64,000 nt of DNA from Tropicimonas sp. IMCC6043 (GTDB taxonomy: Bacteria > Pseudomonadota > Alphaproteobacteria > Rhodobacterales > Rhodobacteraceae), in NCBI RefSeq assembly GCF_004146235.1, contig NZ_SELO01000002.1, positions 346,672 through 410,671 of the forward strand. Direction: 5' to 3'. The stretch's first letter is position 1. Each line of letters starts with the position of its first letter. Made by a program: the position numbers and the translations under genes. Below the pieces are notes generated by a model. The model made no database searches. It saw only the letters and a list, made by a program, of their open reading frames with translations, and was not told the origin of the DNA. This document shows, in pieces, positions 18,741-27,253 of this stretch.

Positions 18741-19088
18741 GCCATCTTCCTGTATCGTTTCGTTCGAAAAGGTCTGGCGCGAGTAAACGCGCCATGCGCC
18801 CGCGAGGCAAGGGGCGAGTGGGCCGAGGCTTTCAAGGCGCTTCACACCGTTGTGAAGCAGGCTGATGCCGCCCGGCCGGCCCGGCCGCGCCAGTGCCTCG
18901 ACATAGCCATGTATGCCAAGAATATGCCTTAAAATTTCGGTATTTCGCCGGGTATCGTTATCTCGTGTTGAATAGCAACACGCCAGGATGCCGACTCGGC
19001 CGCCTCGCTCCCCATCGCTTGTGCGTTGCCGCCTGAATTGGGGTGGTATAGGCTGTTGTCGGATGCCGAACTTGAATTGGAGTTTGTT
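18741..19088. other. divergent promoter region, M15 peptidase versus ompA-like gene
   Basis: About 348 bases between two divergent starts. It holds an inverted repeat at 18839-18858 and an A/T-rich segment (18905-18980) with a small hairpin (GTGTTG-AATAG-CAACAC near 18964-18980). The opposing operons may share control through this region. I see no gene. Confidence 0.45.
18839..18858. promoter_or_regulatory. inverted repeat, possible operator
   Basis: GCTTCACA-N4-TGTGAAGC, two perfect 8-base arms separated by CCGT. It lies about 100 bases before the M15 peptidase start and 230 before the ompA-like start. There is no T run, so it is more like a protein-binding site than a terminator. The binding factor is unknown. 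Confidence 0.4.
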
Positions 19089-19664
19089 ATGAGCCGAAGG
19101 ATTATATTGGCCGCCCTGACGGTCGCTTTTGCCGCCGGCCTGACGGCGCCGACGTTTGCGCAGGACAATGATGCATCGCAGCAAAGCGCCGAGGAGTTGC
19201 AGAAGCTTTTCGAAAAGCAGAAGACCCGCGGTCTGGTGATCGCCCCTGCCGGTGGCGCCGGGGCCAATGCCGCCGCGCCGGCGCCGGAGCAGCTGCAGCA
19301 GGCGGCGGTCTACAGCGAGACCGACGCGGATACGGAGATCAATGTGCGGATCTCCTTCGACTTCGATTCCGCGCTGCTGCGCGAGGACCAGAAGCCGAAG
19401 CTCGCCACGCTCTGCGAGGCGATGACGAACATGGAAGGCCAGATCTTCCGCATCGTCGGTCATACCGACGCGAAGGGATCGGAGAAATACAACCAGAACC
19501 TGTCAGTGCTTCGGGCGTCCGAGGTGAAGCGTTACATGGTGGGCACCTGTGGCATCTCCGAAGACCGTCTGATCGCGATCGGTGTCGGCGAGGGCCATCC
19601 CGTGAACGACAGCGATCCGAACGCCGAGGAAAATCGCCGCGTTGAATTCCAGCTGATCAGCTGA
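19089..19664 (+). CDS. OmpA family protein
   Basis: A signal peptide (residues 1-24, ILAALTVAFAAGLTAPTFAQ) is followed by a low-complexity Ala/Gly/Pro linker and a C-terminal OmpA domain (about 80-191). ISFDFDSALLREDQ, IVGHTDAKGSEKYNQNLS, RASEVKRYMV and NRRVEFQLI are the usual peptidoglycan-binding motifs. GGAG precedes ATG 19089. There is no barrel or lipobox, so it is a periplasmic wall-binding protein. The kinase gene begins 49 bases downstream on the same strand; the pair probably forms one operon. Confidence 0.9.
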   Translation: MSRRIILAALTVAFAAGLTAPTFAQDNDASQQSAEELQKLFEKQKTRGLVIAPAGGAGANAAAPAPEQLQQAAVYSETDADTEINVRISFDFDSALLREDQKPKLATLCEAMTNMEGQIFRIVGHTDAKGSEKYNQNLSVLRASEVKRYMVGTCGISEDRLIAIGVGEGHPVNDSDPNAEENRRVEFQLIS

Positions 19665-19713
19665 CCGGCCTGCAACATATCCCGGAAGGCCGAGCCGAGG
19701 CGATAGCGCGACG

Positions 19714-21900
19714 ATGAACAGCCCTGCAAGCGACACGACCTTCCATGTCGGCGAACTGCTGAACAACACCTTCCGGATCGAGGCAGTCCTCGGGCGTGGC
19801 GGCACCTCCGAAGTGTTCCGCGCTCGCAACGAGATTTCCGGGCGTCTCGTGGCGCTCAAGGTTCTGAAGGCCGAGTTTGCAGGAAACGAGAACTTCCTCG
19901 TGCTCATGAAGCGCGAGGAGGAGATGCGCGACATCCGCCACGACGCGGTGGTCGGCTACTCGGAAAACCACCGGACTGCCGAAGGCCATATCTACCTTGT
20001 GATGGATTTCGTCGACGGGCCCTCACTCGAGGCGAAGATGAAAAAGGGGGGCATGTCGGCCGAGGATCTGTTGATCGTCGCCCGCCGCGTTGCCCAGGGC
20101 CTCCACGCTGCGCATGAGCGACGCATCGTCCATCGGGATCTTTCCCCCGACAACATCATTCTCAAGGGCGGCGACCCGGCCCGCGCTGTGATCATCGATT
20201 TCGGCATCGCCAAGGATTCCAATCCGGGTGCCAGCACCATCGTCGGCACCGAATTCGCCGGCAAGTTCGCCTATGCTGCACCTGAGCAGATGGGCGGCCA
20301 TGTCGATGCCCGCTCGGACATCTACGCCCTTGGTATGACTCTTCTCGCCACCTTCCAGGGCCACCATCCCAAGGTCGGCGGCAATCTGCTTGAAGTGCTT
20401 GAGGCCAAGAAGCTGCCGCCCGACGTCTCGGCGGTTCCCGAACCGTTACAGAGCCTGATCGCGCGCATGGTCGAACCGGATCCGCTGGCGCGCTTCCAGT
20501 CCACCGAGGAGATCCTGCGGGAGATTGCCGCCATCGAGTCCGGCAAACCCGGGGGCCAGGGCGCTCTGGATATCCTCCAGGGGGCGCGGCCGACCGAACG
20601 GGAGGCCCCATCCCGAGCCTCCCAACCGGCATCGCCCCAACCCTCGCACCGCAAGGAGACGTCGGCAGCCGCATCGTCCGCCCCGCAGAAGAAATCGTCG
20701 AGCGCCATGCCGATCATCATCGCGCTGGTCGTACTTCTCGCGGTCGGTGGCGGGGCGGCGGCGTGGTTCATGGGTCTTTTCGGCCCGAAACTTCCCGTGG
20801 CGGACCCGTATACCTTCGCGGCCGAACGGGTGGAGCTCGGCGGGCCGGTGCTCACCGGCCATGTGCCAAGCCAGGAGATGCTCGACACGCTCAAGATCCG
20901 GACCTCGGCCGAGGGCGGCACGGTGGATCTCAGCCTCGCCCGCGGCGACATTGCCGATGGTTGGCAGGAAGCGGTCGAGAGGGCAATGTCGCAGGCGGCA
21001 GCGCTCGACGTCTTCACTATCCGGGTAGAAGGCAACGACATCACGCTCGAAGGCGCCACCAGCGACGCCGCCGTGCGCGACCGGCTGGACGATTTTCTCG
21101 CCGCGCCCGCCCTGCCTGCCGGCATGGTGCTTGACGGCCAGATCGATTTCCTCGCGCCACCGCTTTCGGCCTCGACGCTCGAGCCGATCCTTGCCCAACA
21201 TGCCGATTGCGGCCCGCTTGCCCTCGCCGATGCGCCGGCCGGAGGCTACGGACCGGACGACACGATCGCGGTGACCGGTACGCTCGCAAGCGCCAATAGC
21301 CGGCTGAGTCTCTACGATGCGCTGAGCGGCGTCGCCGAGGGGCGGGACGTCACTGTCGAGACCGAGCTGCTCAATCCTGCTCTCTGCCTTGTCGAACACG
21401 AGTTGCCGAAGGTACCGCCGGGCGGCATCGGCATCGATTTCGGCTTTGGCGAGTCCGGCAAGCCGAACCCGTCCGGGCGCTTCCTGACCGGCGAGAACCC
21501 GGTGATTGACATCGTTCTGCCAGCCGACATGCTGACCGGGTACCTCTACGTCTCGATCATCGACGTCACCGGCAGCGTCTTCCACCTGCTGCCCAACGTG
21601 AACCGGTCCGGAAACTCGGTGGCCGATCTCAGGGGCCTGCAGGACGGTCCGGTCTCGATCCGCGTCGCGTTCCCGGTCTCGGACGCCGCGCCCGACCGGA
21701 TCGCCTTCCTCGTCGATGACAGCCTGCTCGGGAAGAGCAAGATCCTAGTGCTGCATTCGGACGAACCGCTCTTCGACACTCTTCGGCCCACCGCCGAAAG
21801 CGTCGAGGGCTATGTCGAGGCACTGACATCCGGCGGCACGCACGGTACCGGCGACATCCAGACACTCGACAGCCGCGTGCTCGAGATGGTCGCGCCCTGA
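19714..21900 (+). CDS. transmembrane serine/threonine protein kinase with DUF4384-like extracytoplasmic part
   Basis: The 728-residue protein has a Hanks-type kinase domain (about 20-275): glycine loop LGRGGTSEVF, VALKVLK with the ATP lysine, catalytic HRDLSPDN, the metal-binding IDFGIAKD, and APEQM. A Pro/Ser linker leads to one membrane helix (about 333-353, PIIIALVVLLAVGGGAAAWF). The periplasmic half contains BON-like repeats and a C-terminal segment (GYLYVSIIDVTGSVFHLLPN) resembling DUF4384, a domain also found with type VI secretion kinases. It probably senses an envelope signal and phosphorylates cytosolic targets. Confidence 0.9.
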   Translation: MNSPASDTTFHVGELLNNTFRIEAVLGRGGTSEVFRARNEISGRLVALKVLKAEFAGNENFLVLMKREEEMRDIRHDAVVGYSENHRTAEGHIYLVMDFVDGPSLEAKMKKGGMSAEDLLIVARRVAQGLHAAHERRIVHRDLSPDNIILKGGDPARAVIIDFGIAKDSNPGASTIVGTEFAGKFAYAAPEQMGGHVDARSDIYALGMTLLATFQGHHPKVGGNLLEVLEAKKLPPDVSAVPEPLQSLIARMVEPDPLARFQSTEEILREIAAIESGKPGGQGALDILQGARPTEREAPSRASQPASPQPSHRKETSAAASSAPQKKSSSAMPIIIALVVLLAVGGGAAAWFMGLFGPKLPVADPYTFAAERVELGGPVLTGHVPSQEMLDTLKIRTSAEGGTVDLSLARGDIADGWQEAVERAMSQAAALDVFTIRVEGNDITLEGATSDAAVRDRLDDFLAAPALPAGMVLDGQIDFLAPPLSASTLEPILAQHADCGPLALADAPAGGYGPDDTIAVTGTLASANSRLSLYDALSGVAEGRDVTVETELLNPALCLVEHELPKVPPGGIGIDFGFGESGKPNPSGRFLTGENPVIDIVLPADMLTGYLYVSIIDVTGSVFHLLPNVNRSGNSVADLRGLQDGPVSIRVAFPVSDAAPDRIAFLVDDSLLGKSKILVLHSDEPLFDTLRPTAESVEGYVEALTSGGTHGTGDIQTLDSRVLEMVAP

Positions 21901-21943
21901 GCAATCGCCCGGCGCACACCCGAAAATCCCAACTGCCGTATCC

Positions 21944-21970
21944 GTGATCGCGTCATCGTGGCGCGATCAC
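21944..21970 (+). terminator. hairpin after the kinase gene
   Basis: GTGATCGCG and CGCGATCAC form a perfect 9-bp stem around a 9-nt loop, 44 bases after the kinase stop. It is followed by GCGAAAACACG rather than a T run, so intrinsic termination is uncertain; it may only stabilise the 3' end. Confidence 0.35.
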
Positions 21971-22002
21971 GCGAAAACACGTGACATCCCGGCTGATCGG
22001 AG

Positions 22003-22036
22003 TCAAAATTCAATCAAACGTTTGATTGAATTTTGA
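22003..22036. promoter_or_regulatory. perfect 34-bp palindrome, likely TetR operator
   Basis: The half-site TCAAAATTCAATCAAAC is followed directly by its exact reverse complement, with the centre between 22019 and 22020 and no mismatch. It ends six bases before the ATG of the TetR-family gene. TetR proteins normally bind palindromes at their own promoters, so this is the obvious autoregulatory operator. The close placement means the site also covers the ribosome-binding region. Confidence 0.85.
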
Positions 22037-22042
22037 GTCGCC

Positions 22043-22705
22043 ATGTCCGAAGCCCCTCCCCCGCAAGGCCCTTCCGAGCAGACCCGCCGGGCGCTGATCG
22101 ACGCCGCGATCACGCTCTTCGGCAAAGCCGGATACCAGGCCAGTTCCACCCGCGCGATCGCCCAGCGCGCGGGCACCAATGTCGCCTCCATTGCCTATCA
22201 TTTCGGCGGCAAGGCCGCACTGCGGTTGGCCTGCGCGGAAGCCGTCGCCGAGCGCATCGGCGCCGTCCTTGGCGCAACCGAGATCCCGTCGCCCACGGAC
22301 CCGGACCACGCGGTCCAAATTCTCGCAGGGGTGGTCCGCAACTTCGTCCACTTCATCCTGCTCGAGCAGGAAGAGGCGAATTTCGTTCCCTTCATGCTGC
22401 GCGAACTTGCCGAGGAAGGCCCGGCGCTCGACCTGGTCTACAGCACCACCTTCGCCCCTCGCCACCGCGCCTTCTGCCGGTTGTGGGAGGCTGCCAGCGG
22501 CTGGCCGGCCGAGAGCGAGGAAACGCGGCTCGCCGTCTTCGCCATAATCGGCCAGGTGCTCTATTTCCGCATCGGCGAGAGCCTCGTGAAACGGCGCCTC
22601 GACTGGGACCGTCTCGACGAGGCCCGCGTTGCGAAAGTCACCGACATCATCACCACACATCTCAAGGCCGCCATTTCCGCGGCACGGGAGATCACCCATG
22701 ATTGA
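22043..22705 (+). CDS. TetR/AcrR family regulator, CecR (YbiH)-like
   Basis: The 220-residue regulator has an N-terminal helix-turn-helix (about 14-60, with ALIDAAITLFGKAGYQASST and GTNVASIAYHFGGKAAL) and a longer ligand-binding C-terminal domain of the CecR/DUF1956 type. It heads an operon of membrane-fusion protein, ABC ATPase and ABC-2 permease, as in E. coli cecR-ybhGFSR. The perfect palindrome just upstream suggests autoregulation and induction by a compound the pump exports. Its end overlaps the next gene by 8 bases. Confidence 0.88.
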   Translation: MSEAPPPQGPSEQTRRALIDAAITLFGKAGYQASSTRAIAQRAGTNVASIAYHFGGKAALRLACAEAVAERIGAVLGATEIPSPTDPDHAVQILAGVVRNFVHFILLEQEEANFVPFMLRELAEEGPALDLVYSTTFAPRHRAFCRLWEAASGWPAESEETRLAVFAIIGQVLYFRIGESLVKRRLDWDRLDEARVAKVTDIITTHLKAAISAAREITHD

Positions 22706-23654
22706 CACGATTTGCGGCCTCCCGATCCTGGCAACCTTCTTTGCGGCCTGCACCGGAGTGCCGCCGCTGGCCACCGGCTATGTCGAAGGCGAATTCCGCC
22801 TGATCGCACCGATCACGACGGCGCAGGTCGAGAGCCTCGCGGTTCAGCGGGGCGACCGCGTCGAGGCCGGCCAGGTCCTCGCCGAAATGGAAACCCGCGA
22901 TGCCGCCATCGCGGTGGCCGAAGCGCGGGCGGCACTGGAACAGGCCGAGAGCACGCTCGCGAACCTTCGCGAAGGCCGACGCGCCGAGGAGATCCGCGTC
23001 ATCGAGGCCAATCTCGCCTCTGCGAAGGCCGAGGTGCGCGAGGCCGAGCGCGAGGAGCAGCGCCTTGCCGACCTTGTCGAGCGCGGCATCACTCCGCAGA
23101 CCCAGCTCGACGACGCCACGCTGCGGCTCGACATGGCGCGGGCCAAGGAAGCCGAGGTCGAGGCAAATCTCGCCGTGGCCCGCCTTCCCGCCCGGCGGCA
23201 CGAGATCGAGGCCGCCGAGGCGGCGCTCGCCCAGGCCCGCGCGCGCAAGGATGCCGCGGAGTGGCAACTCGGGCAGCGTCGCCTGACCGCGCCAGCCGCG
23301 GGGATCGTCCACGAGGTGCTGCGCACCGATGGCGAGATCGCCGGACCGAGCGCGCCGGTCCTGACATTGCTTCCCGACGGTGCGGTGCTGCTGCGGCTCT
23401 ATGTTCCCGAGCCGGCACTGGCCGGGATCGGTCTCGGCACCGTGCTCGAGGTGAATTGCGACGGCTGCCCGCCGGGCGAAGCCGCGACCGTCAGCTATGT
23501 CTCGGACTCGCCGGAATTCACGCCCCCAGTGATCTACTCGCTCGATAACCGCCAGAAGCTGGTCTATCTCGTCGAGGCCCGACCGACCGCAGATTCCAAG
23601 GGACTGAAGCCCGGCCAGATCGTCGATGTCCGCCTGCCGGGGGACGCACAGTGA
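22698..23654 (+). CDS. HlyD family periplasmic adaptor (YbhG-like), possible lipoprotein
   Basis: A 318-residue membrane-fusion protein bridging an ABC pump to the outer envelope. After a short hydrophobic start with a possible lipid-anchored cysteine (C18 in FFAAC) it shows the biotinyl-lipoyl halves (QRGDRVEAGQVLAEMETRDA; RLTAPAAGIVHEVL) around a long alpha-helical hairpin (about 70-200, rich in AEARAALEQAEST). Start ATG 22698 lies inside the end of the regulator gene; its stop overlaps the ATPase start. The lipobox is imperfect, so membrane anchoring could instead be by an uncleaved helix. Confidence 0.88.
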   Translation: MIDTICGLPILATFFAACTGVPPLATGYVEGEFRLIAPITTAQVESLAVQRGDRVEAGQVLAEMETRDAAIAVAEARAALEQAESTLANLREGRRAEEIRVIEANLASAKAEVREAEREEQRLADLVERGITPQTQLDDATLRLDMARAKEAEVEANLAVARLPARRHEIEAAEAALAQARARKDAAEWQLGQRRLTAPAAGIVHEVLRTDGEIAGPSAPVLTLLPDGAVLLRLYVPEPALAGIGLGTVLEVNCDGCPPGEAATVSYVSDSPEFTPPVIYSLDNRQKLVYLVEARPTADSKGLKPGQIVDVRLPGDAQ

Positions 23655-24580
23655 TCGATCCGGCAATCCGCGTCGAACACCTGACCAAGCGCTTTGGCGG
23701 CCGCGCCGTGGTGAACGACGTGACGATGGAGGTGGCGCGCGGCCAGATCACCGGCTTTCTCGGCCCCAACGGTTCAGGCAAGACGACGATGATCCGCGTC
23801 ATGTGCGGCCTGCTGACGGCCGACGAGGGCACGGGCACCGTGCTCGGCTACAATCTCGGGCGCGACACGCGGGCGATCAAGGCCGAGATCGGCTACATGA
23901 CACAGCGCTTCTCGCTCTACGAGGACCTGACGATCCGCGAGAATCTCGACTTCGTCGCCGGGCTCTACCGGCTGCGCCCGCGCCGCCGGATCGTCGCCGA
24001 GACGCTTGCAAACCTCGGCCTGACGGCGCGCCGGAATCAACTCGCGGGCAAGCTCTCGGGCGGCTGGAAACAGCGGCTGGCGCTCGCCGCCTGCGTGATG
24101 CATCGCCCCAAGTTGCTGCTCCTCGACGAGCCGACCGCCGGTGTCGACCCCAAGGCACGGCGCGACTTCTGGGACGAGATCCATCACCTCGCCGCCGGCG
24201 GCATGACGGTGCTTGTCTCGACCCATTACATGGATGAGGCAGAGCGCTGTCATTTCGTCAATTACATCGCCTATGGCTCGCTGGTGGCCTCGGGCACCGT
24301 CGATGATGTGATCGCCCATGCCGGGCTCACGACGATCCTTCTCGAAGGGCCGGTCGCGGCGATCAATGAGGCGGACCGGCGGCTGCGTGGCCGGGACGGC
24401 GTCGACGAGATCGCGCCCTTCGGCACGACTCTGCATGTCGTCGGCCGCGATGCCGAGGCGCTTGGCCGGGCAGTTGCCGCGGTGGCCGAGGAGACCGGCA
24501 CGCGGGCGACCCCCACCGAGACCAGCCTAGAGGACGCCTTCATCCGCTTCATGGGCACTAGCCAGGACAACATGGCATGA
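23651..24580 (+). CDS. ABC transporter ATP-binding protein (YbhF-like)
   Basis: The 309-residue ATPase shows Walker A GPNGSGKTT near residue 40, the Q-loop (GYMTQRFSLYEDLT), signature LSGGWKQRLALA, Walker B LLLLDEPTAGVDP and the H-loop VSTHYMDEAE. GYMTQRFSLY is typical of the YbhF/drug-export type. E. coli YbhF carries two ATPase domains; this protein has one. It starts with GTG overlapping the adaptor stop (GTGA) and its own end overlaps the permease start (ATGA), so all parts are translationally coupled. Confidence 0.93.
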   Translation: MIDPAIRVEHLTKRFGGRAVVNDVTMEVARGQITGFLGPNGSGKTTMIRVMCGLLTADEGTGTVLGYNLGRDTRAIKAEIGYMTQRFSLYEDLTIRENLDFVAGLYRLRPRRRIVAETLANLGLTARRNQLAGKLSGGWKQRLALAACVMHRPKLLLLDEPTAGVDPKARRDFWDEIHHLAAGGMTVLVSTHYMDEAERCHFVNYIAYGSLVASGTVDDVIAHAGLTTILLEGPVAAINEADRRLRGRDGVDEIAPFGTTLHVVGRDAEALGRAVAAVAEETGTRATPTETSLEDAFIRFMGTSQDNMA

Positions 24581-25710
24581 CCCTCTTCTCGCTCCGCCGC
24601 CTCGCCGCGCTTCTGCGCAAGGAAACCGTGCAGATGCGCCGCGACCGCGTCACCTTCGCGATGATGATCGGCATCCCGCTGATCCAGCTCGCACTCTTCG
24701 GTTTCGCCATCAACAACGACCCCAAGGACCTGCCCGCCGCCCTCGTCGCGCCAACGCAGGACCGCTATTCGCGCGCCATCGTCACGGCACTGGAGCTGAC
24801 CGGCTATTACCGCTTCGACCACGTCACCAGTTCGGCCGCCGAGGCGGAGGCGCTGATCGAACGTGGCGCAGTCTCCTTCGTGGTGACGATTCCGTCGGAT
24901 TTCGACCGCCGGGTGGATCGGGGCGATTCTCCCCAGATTCTGATCGAGGCCGACGCGACAGACCCCGCGGTGGCCTCGGGCGCGATCTCGACGCTCGGAC
25001 AGGTGGCGGCCGAAGCGCTGCTGCATGAGCGCGGGCAGGAGGCGGTGGCCGAAGACGCCGCCCGCGGCGCGCTCGAGGTGGTGGTCCACCGCCGCTACAA
25101 TCCCGAGGGGATCACACAATACAACATCGTGCCCGGGCTGCTCGGCGTCATCCTCCAGATGACGATGATGATGATGACCTCGATGGCGCTGACCCGCGAG
25201 ATTGAACGCGGCACGATGGAAAACCTTCTGGCGATGCCGGCCAACGGCTTCGAGATCATGCTGGGCAAGATACTGCCCTATTTCTTCGTCGGCGCTGTGC
25301 AGGTGGCGATCATCCTGCTGGCCTCGAAGCTGCTCTTCGGCGTGCCCTTCGTCGGTTCGGTCTGGCTGCTGATGGGCGGCATCTTCCTCTTCGTGCTGAC
25401 GCTGGTGCTGCTCGGCTACACGATCTCCACCTTCGCGCGCACTCAGATGCAAGCGATGCAGCTCACCTTCTTCATCTTCCTGCCCTCCCTCCTGCTCTCG
25501 GGGTTCATGTTCCCGTATCGCGGCATGCCCGACTGGGCGCAGGTGCTGGGCGAGGGGTTCCCGCTCACCCATTTCCTGCGGATGGTCAGGGCGGTGATGC
25601 TGAAGGGCGCGGGGTTCGAGAACATTTCCGCACAGGTGGCTGCGCTCTGCGTCTTCGTGCTCGTCTTCTCGATGATGGCGCTGCTGCGGTTCCGGCGAAC
25701 GCTCGACTGA
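24577..25710 (+). CDS. ABC-2 type permease (YbhS/YbhR-like)
   Basis: A 377-residue membrane protein: one helix near residue 30 (FAMMIGIPLIQLALFGFAI), a periplasmic domain of about 140 residues, then five helices from about 180 on, including the ABC-2 signature region (REIERGTMENLLAMPANGFE, GYTISTFARTQMQAMQLTFF). E. coli ybhGFSR has two permease genes; here a single one would have to act as a homodimer. The gene is last in the operon. The exported compound is unknown. Confidence 0.9.
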   Translation: MTLFSLRRLAALLRKETVQMRRDRVTFAMMIGIPLIQLALFGFAINNDPKDLPAALVAPTQDRYSRAIVTALELTGYYRFDHVTSSAAEAEALIERGAVSFVVTIPSDFDRRVDRGDSPQILIEADATDPAVASGAISTLGQVAAEALLHERGQEAVAEDAARGALEVVVHRRYNPEGITQYNIVPGLLGVILQMTMMMMTSMALTREIERGTMENLLAMPANGFEIMLGKILPYFFVGAVQVAIILLASKLLFGVPFVGSVWLLMGGIFLFVLTLVLLGYTISTFARTQMQAMQLTFFIFLPSLLLSGFMFPYRGMPDWAQVLGEGFPLTHFLRMVRAVMLKGAGFENISAQVAALCVFVLVFSMMALLRFRRTLD

Positions 25711-25796
25711 GGCCGGCCCGAGGGCGTACCGTGTCCGGCGCCCGTTCCGGGCGCTGCTCTACCCTTTGGCATTGTCGGATAAGTGAAGCTGCTGCT

Positions 25797-27116
25797 TCAG
25801 CCGTTCTGCGGCCAGCTCTGGTGGTAGTCGTCTATGACATAGACGTGCTGGTGGCTCTTATGGCCTGCGAGGTGCGGGTGATCGGGCGGCAGGTCCGGAT
25901 GCTCATGCTCCACCTCCCGGATCTGGCCGGGGGACCAGAGGCGGCGGGCCGCGAGGAGGCCCGCGAGGCAGATCAGGCCGAGCATCGTAAGCGCGACGAG
26001 CGTGCCGAAGCGGGTCTGAAGCCAGCCCGAGAGCGGGTAGGTCAGAAGCCAGCAGGCGTGCGACAGCGCGAATTGCGCAGCATAAACGGCGGGGCGATCC
26101 TCGGCATGGGCGGACCGGCGCAACAGGCGCCCGGACGGGGTGAGCACCGCCGAGTAGCAGGCGCCGAGCAGGAGCCAGGCCGGCAACAGGAGCGACCACG
26201 AAAGGCCGGTCGCGGCGATGAGAGCGGCAAGAGTCAGCAGGACGGCAGAAAGCCCCGCGGCCCCCGCGAGCATGACATCGCGGTCCGGCAGGTGGTCGAG
26301 CAGGCGCGGCAGCGAGAGCGCGGCGAGCATCGAGCCGCCGCCGAACGCCGCCAGCGTCAGCGCAACCGCGCCCTCGCCCTGCCCAAGCGCGCCACGGACG
26401 AGGACGACGGTGTTGACGATGACCATGGCGCCGGCCGCGGCGACGGCGAGGTTGAGCGCCAGCAGCCCCTGCAGGCGTGGCGTCCTGAGATAGATGCGCA
26501 ATCCCCGCGTGGTGTTTGCGTAGATGCTGCGCCGCGCGCTCGGAGCGGGACCCGGCAGCACGGCGGAGAGCACGAGGAACGCCGAGGCGAGGAAGCCTGC
26601 GGTGGTGCCGAAAAACAGCGAGTCGAAGCTGAGAAAGGCCAGCAGAAGCGCCGCCAGCATCGGTGAAACCAGCGCTTCCAGGTCGTAAGCGAGGCGCGAG
26701 AGCGAGAGCGCGCGCGTGTAGTCTTCGTCGTCGGGCAACAGGTCCGGGATCGTCGCCTGGAAGGCCGGGGTAAAGGCCGCGGAGGCCGATTGCAGCAGGA
26801 AGATCAGGATGTAGATCTGCCAGATCTCGGTGACGAAGGGCAGAAGCAGCGCGACACCCGCGCGGACGAGGTCGAGCGCGACCAGCATACGCCTGCGCGG
26901 CCAGCGGGCGGCGAAGGCGCCGGCGACCGGCGCGATGCCGACATAGGCCAGCATCTTGATGGTGAAGGCCGTGCCGAGCACCATCGCCGCGCCGTCGCCG
27001 GCGAGGTCATAGGCCAGTAGTCCGAGCGCCACGGTCGCAAGGCCGGTGCCGAGGAGCGCGACGACCTGCGCGGCGAGGAGATGTCGGTAGGAGCGGTTGG
27101 CGAGGATCGCGAGCAT
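25797..27116 (-). CDS. MFS transporter with histidine-rich C-terminal tail
   Basis: A 439-residue major facilitator with about twelve hydrophobic segments, for example AAQVVALLGTGLATVALGLL near the N terminus, and the basic cytoplasmic loop RWPRRRML typical of EntS/drug-exporter members. The last 40 residues are hydrophilic with eight histidines (EHEHPDLPPDHPHL, GHKSHQHVYVIDDYH) and may bind a metal ion. CGGAG precedes ATG 27116. Tail to tail with the ABC operon. The substrate is unknown; metal export is possible only by analogy with His-tailed carriers such as NreB. Confidence 0.85.
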   Translation of the reverse strand: MLAILANRSYRHLLAAQVVALLGTGLATVALGLLAYDLAGDGAAMVLGTAFTIKMLAYVGIAPVAGAFAARWPRRRMLVALDLVRAGVALLLPFVTEIWQIYILIFLLQSASAAFTPAFQATIPDLLPDDEDYTRALSLSRLAYDLEALVSPMLAALLLAFLSFDSLFFGTTAGFLASAFLVLSAVLPGPAPSARRSIYANTTRGLRIYLRTPRLQGLLALNLAVAAAGAMVIVNTVVLVRGALGQGEGAVALTLAAFGGGSMLAALSLPRLLDHLPDRDVMLAGAAGLSAVLLTLAALIAATGLSWSLLLPAWLLLGACYSAVLTPSGRLLRRSAHAEDRPAVYAAQFALSHACWLLTYPLSGWLQTRFGTLVALTMLGLICLAGLLAARRLWSPGQIREVEHEHPDLPPDHPHLAGHKSHQHVYVIDDYHQSWPQNG

Positions 27117-27253
27117 CTGGCGACTCCGGGACTTCCGCGCCAACCTATCCCCCCGGGACCAATGGGGCAACCGAGGGGTGGCGCGGCCTCTGGTGCCGTC
27201 TCCGGTGCTCCGGCAGGATGGGGGCAAGAGTCCTGGCGGAGCAAGGAGGCCCG

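Noticed and set aside
14195..21900. Calling the caspase/kinase cluster a type VI secretion locus
   Set aside because: None of the tss core genes, VgrG, Hcp or a ClpV ATPase is present; only the kinase's DUF4384-like tail hints at such a link.
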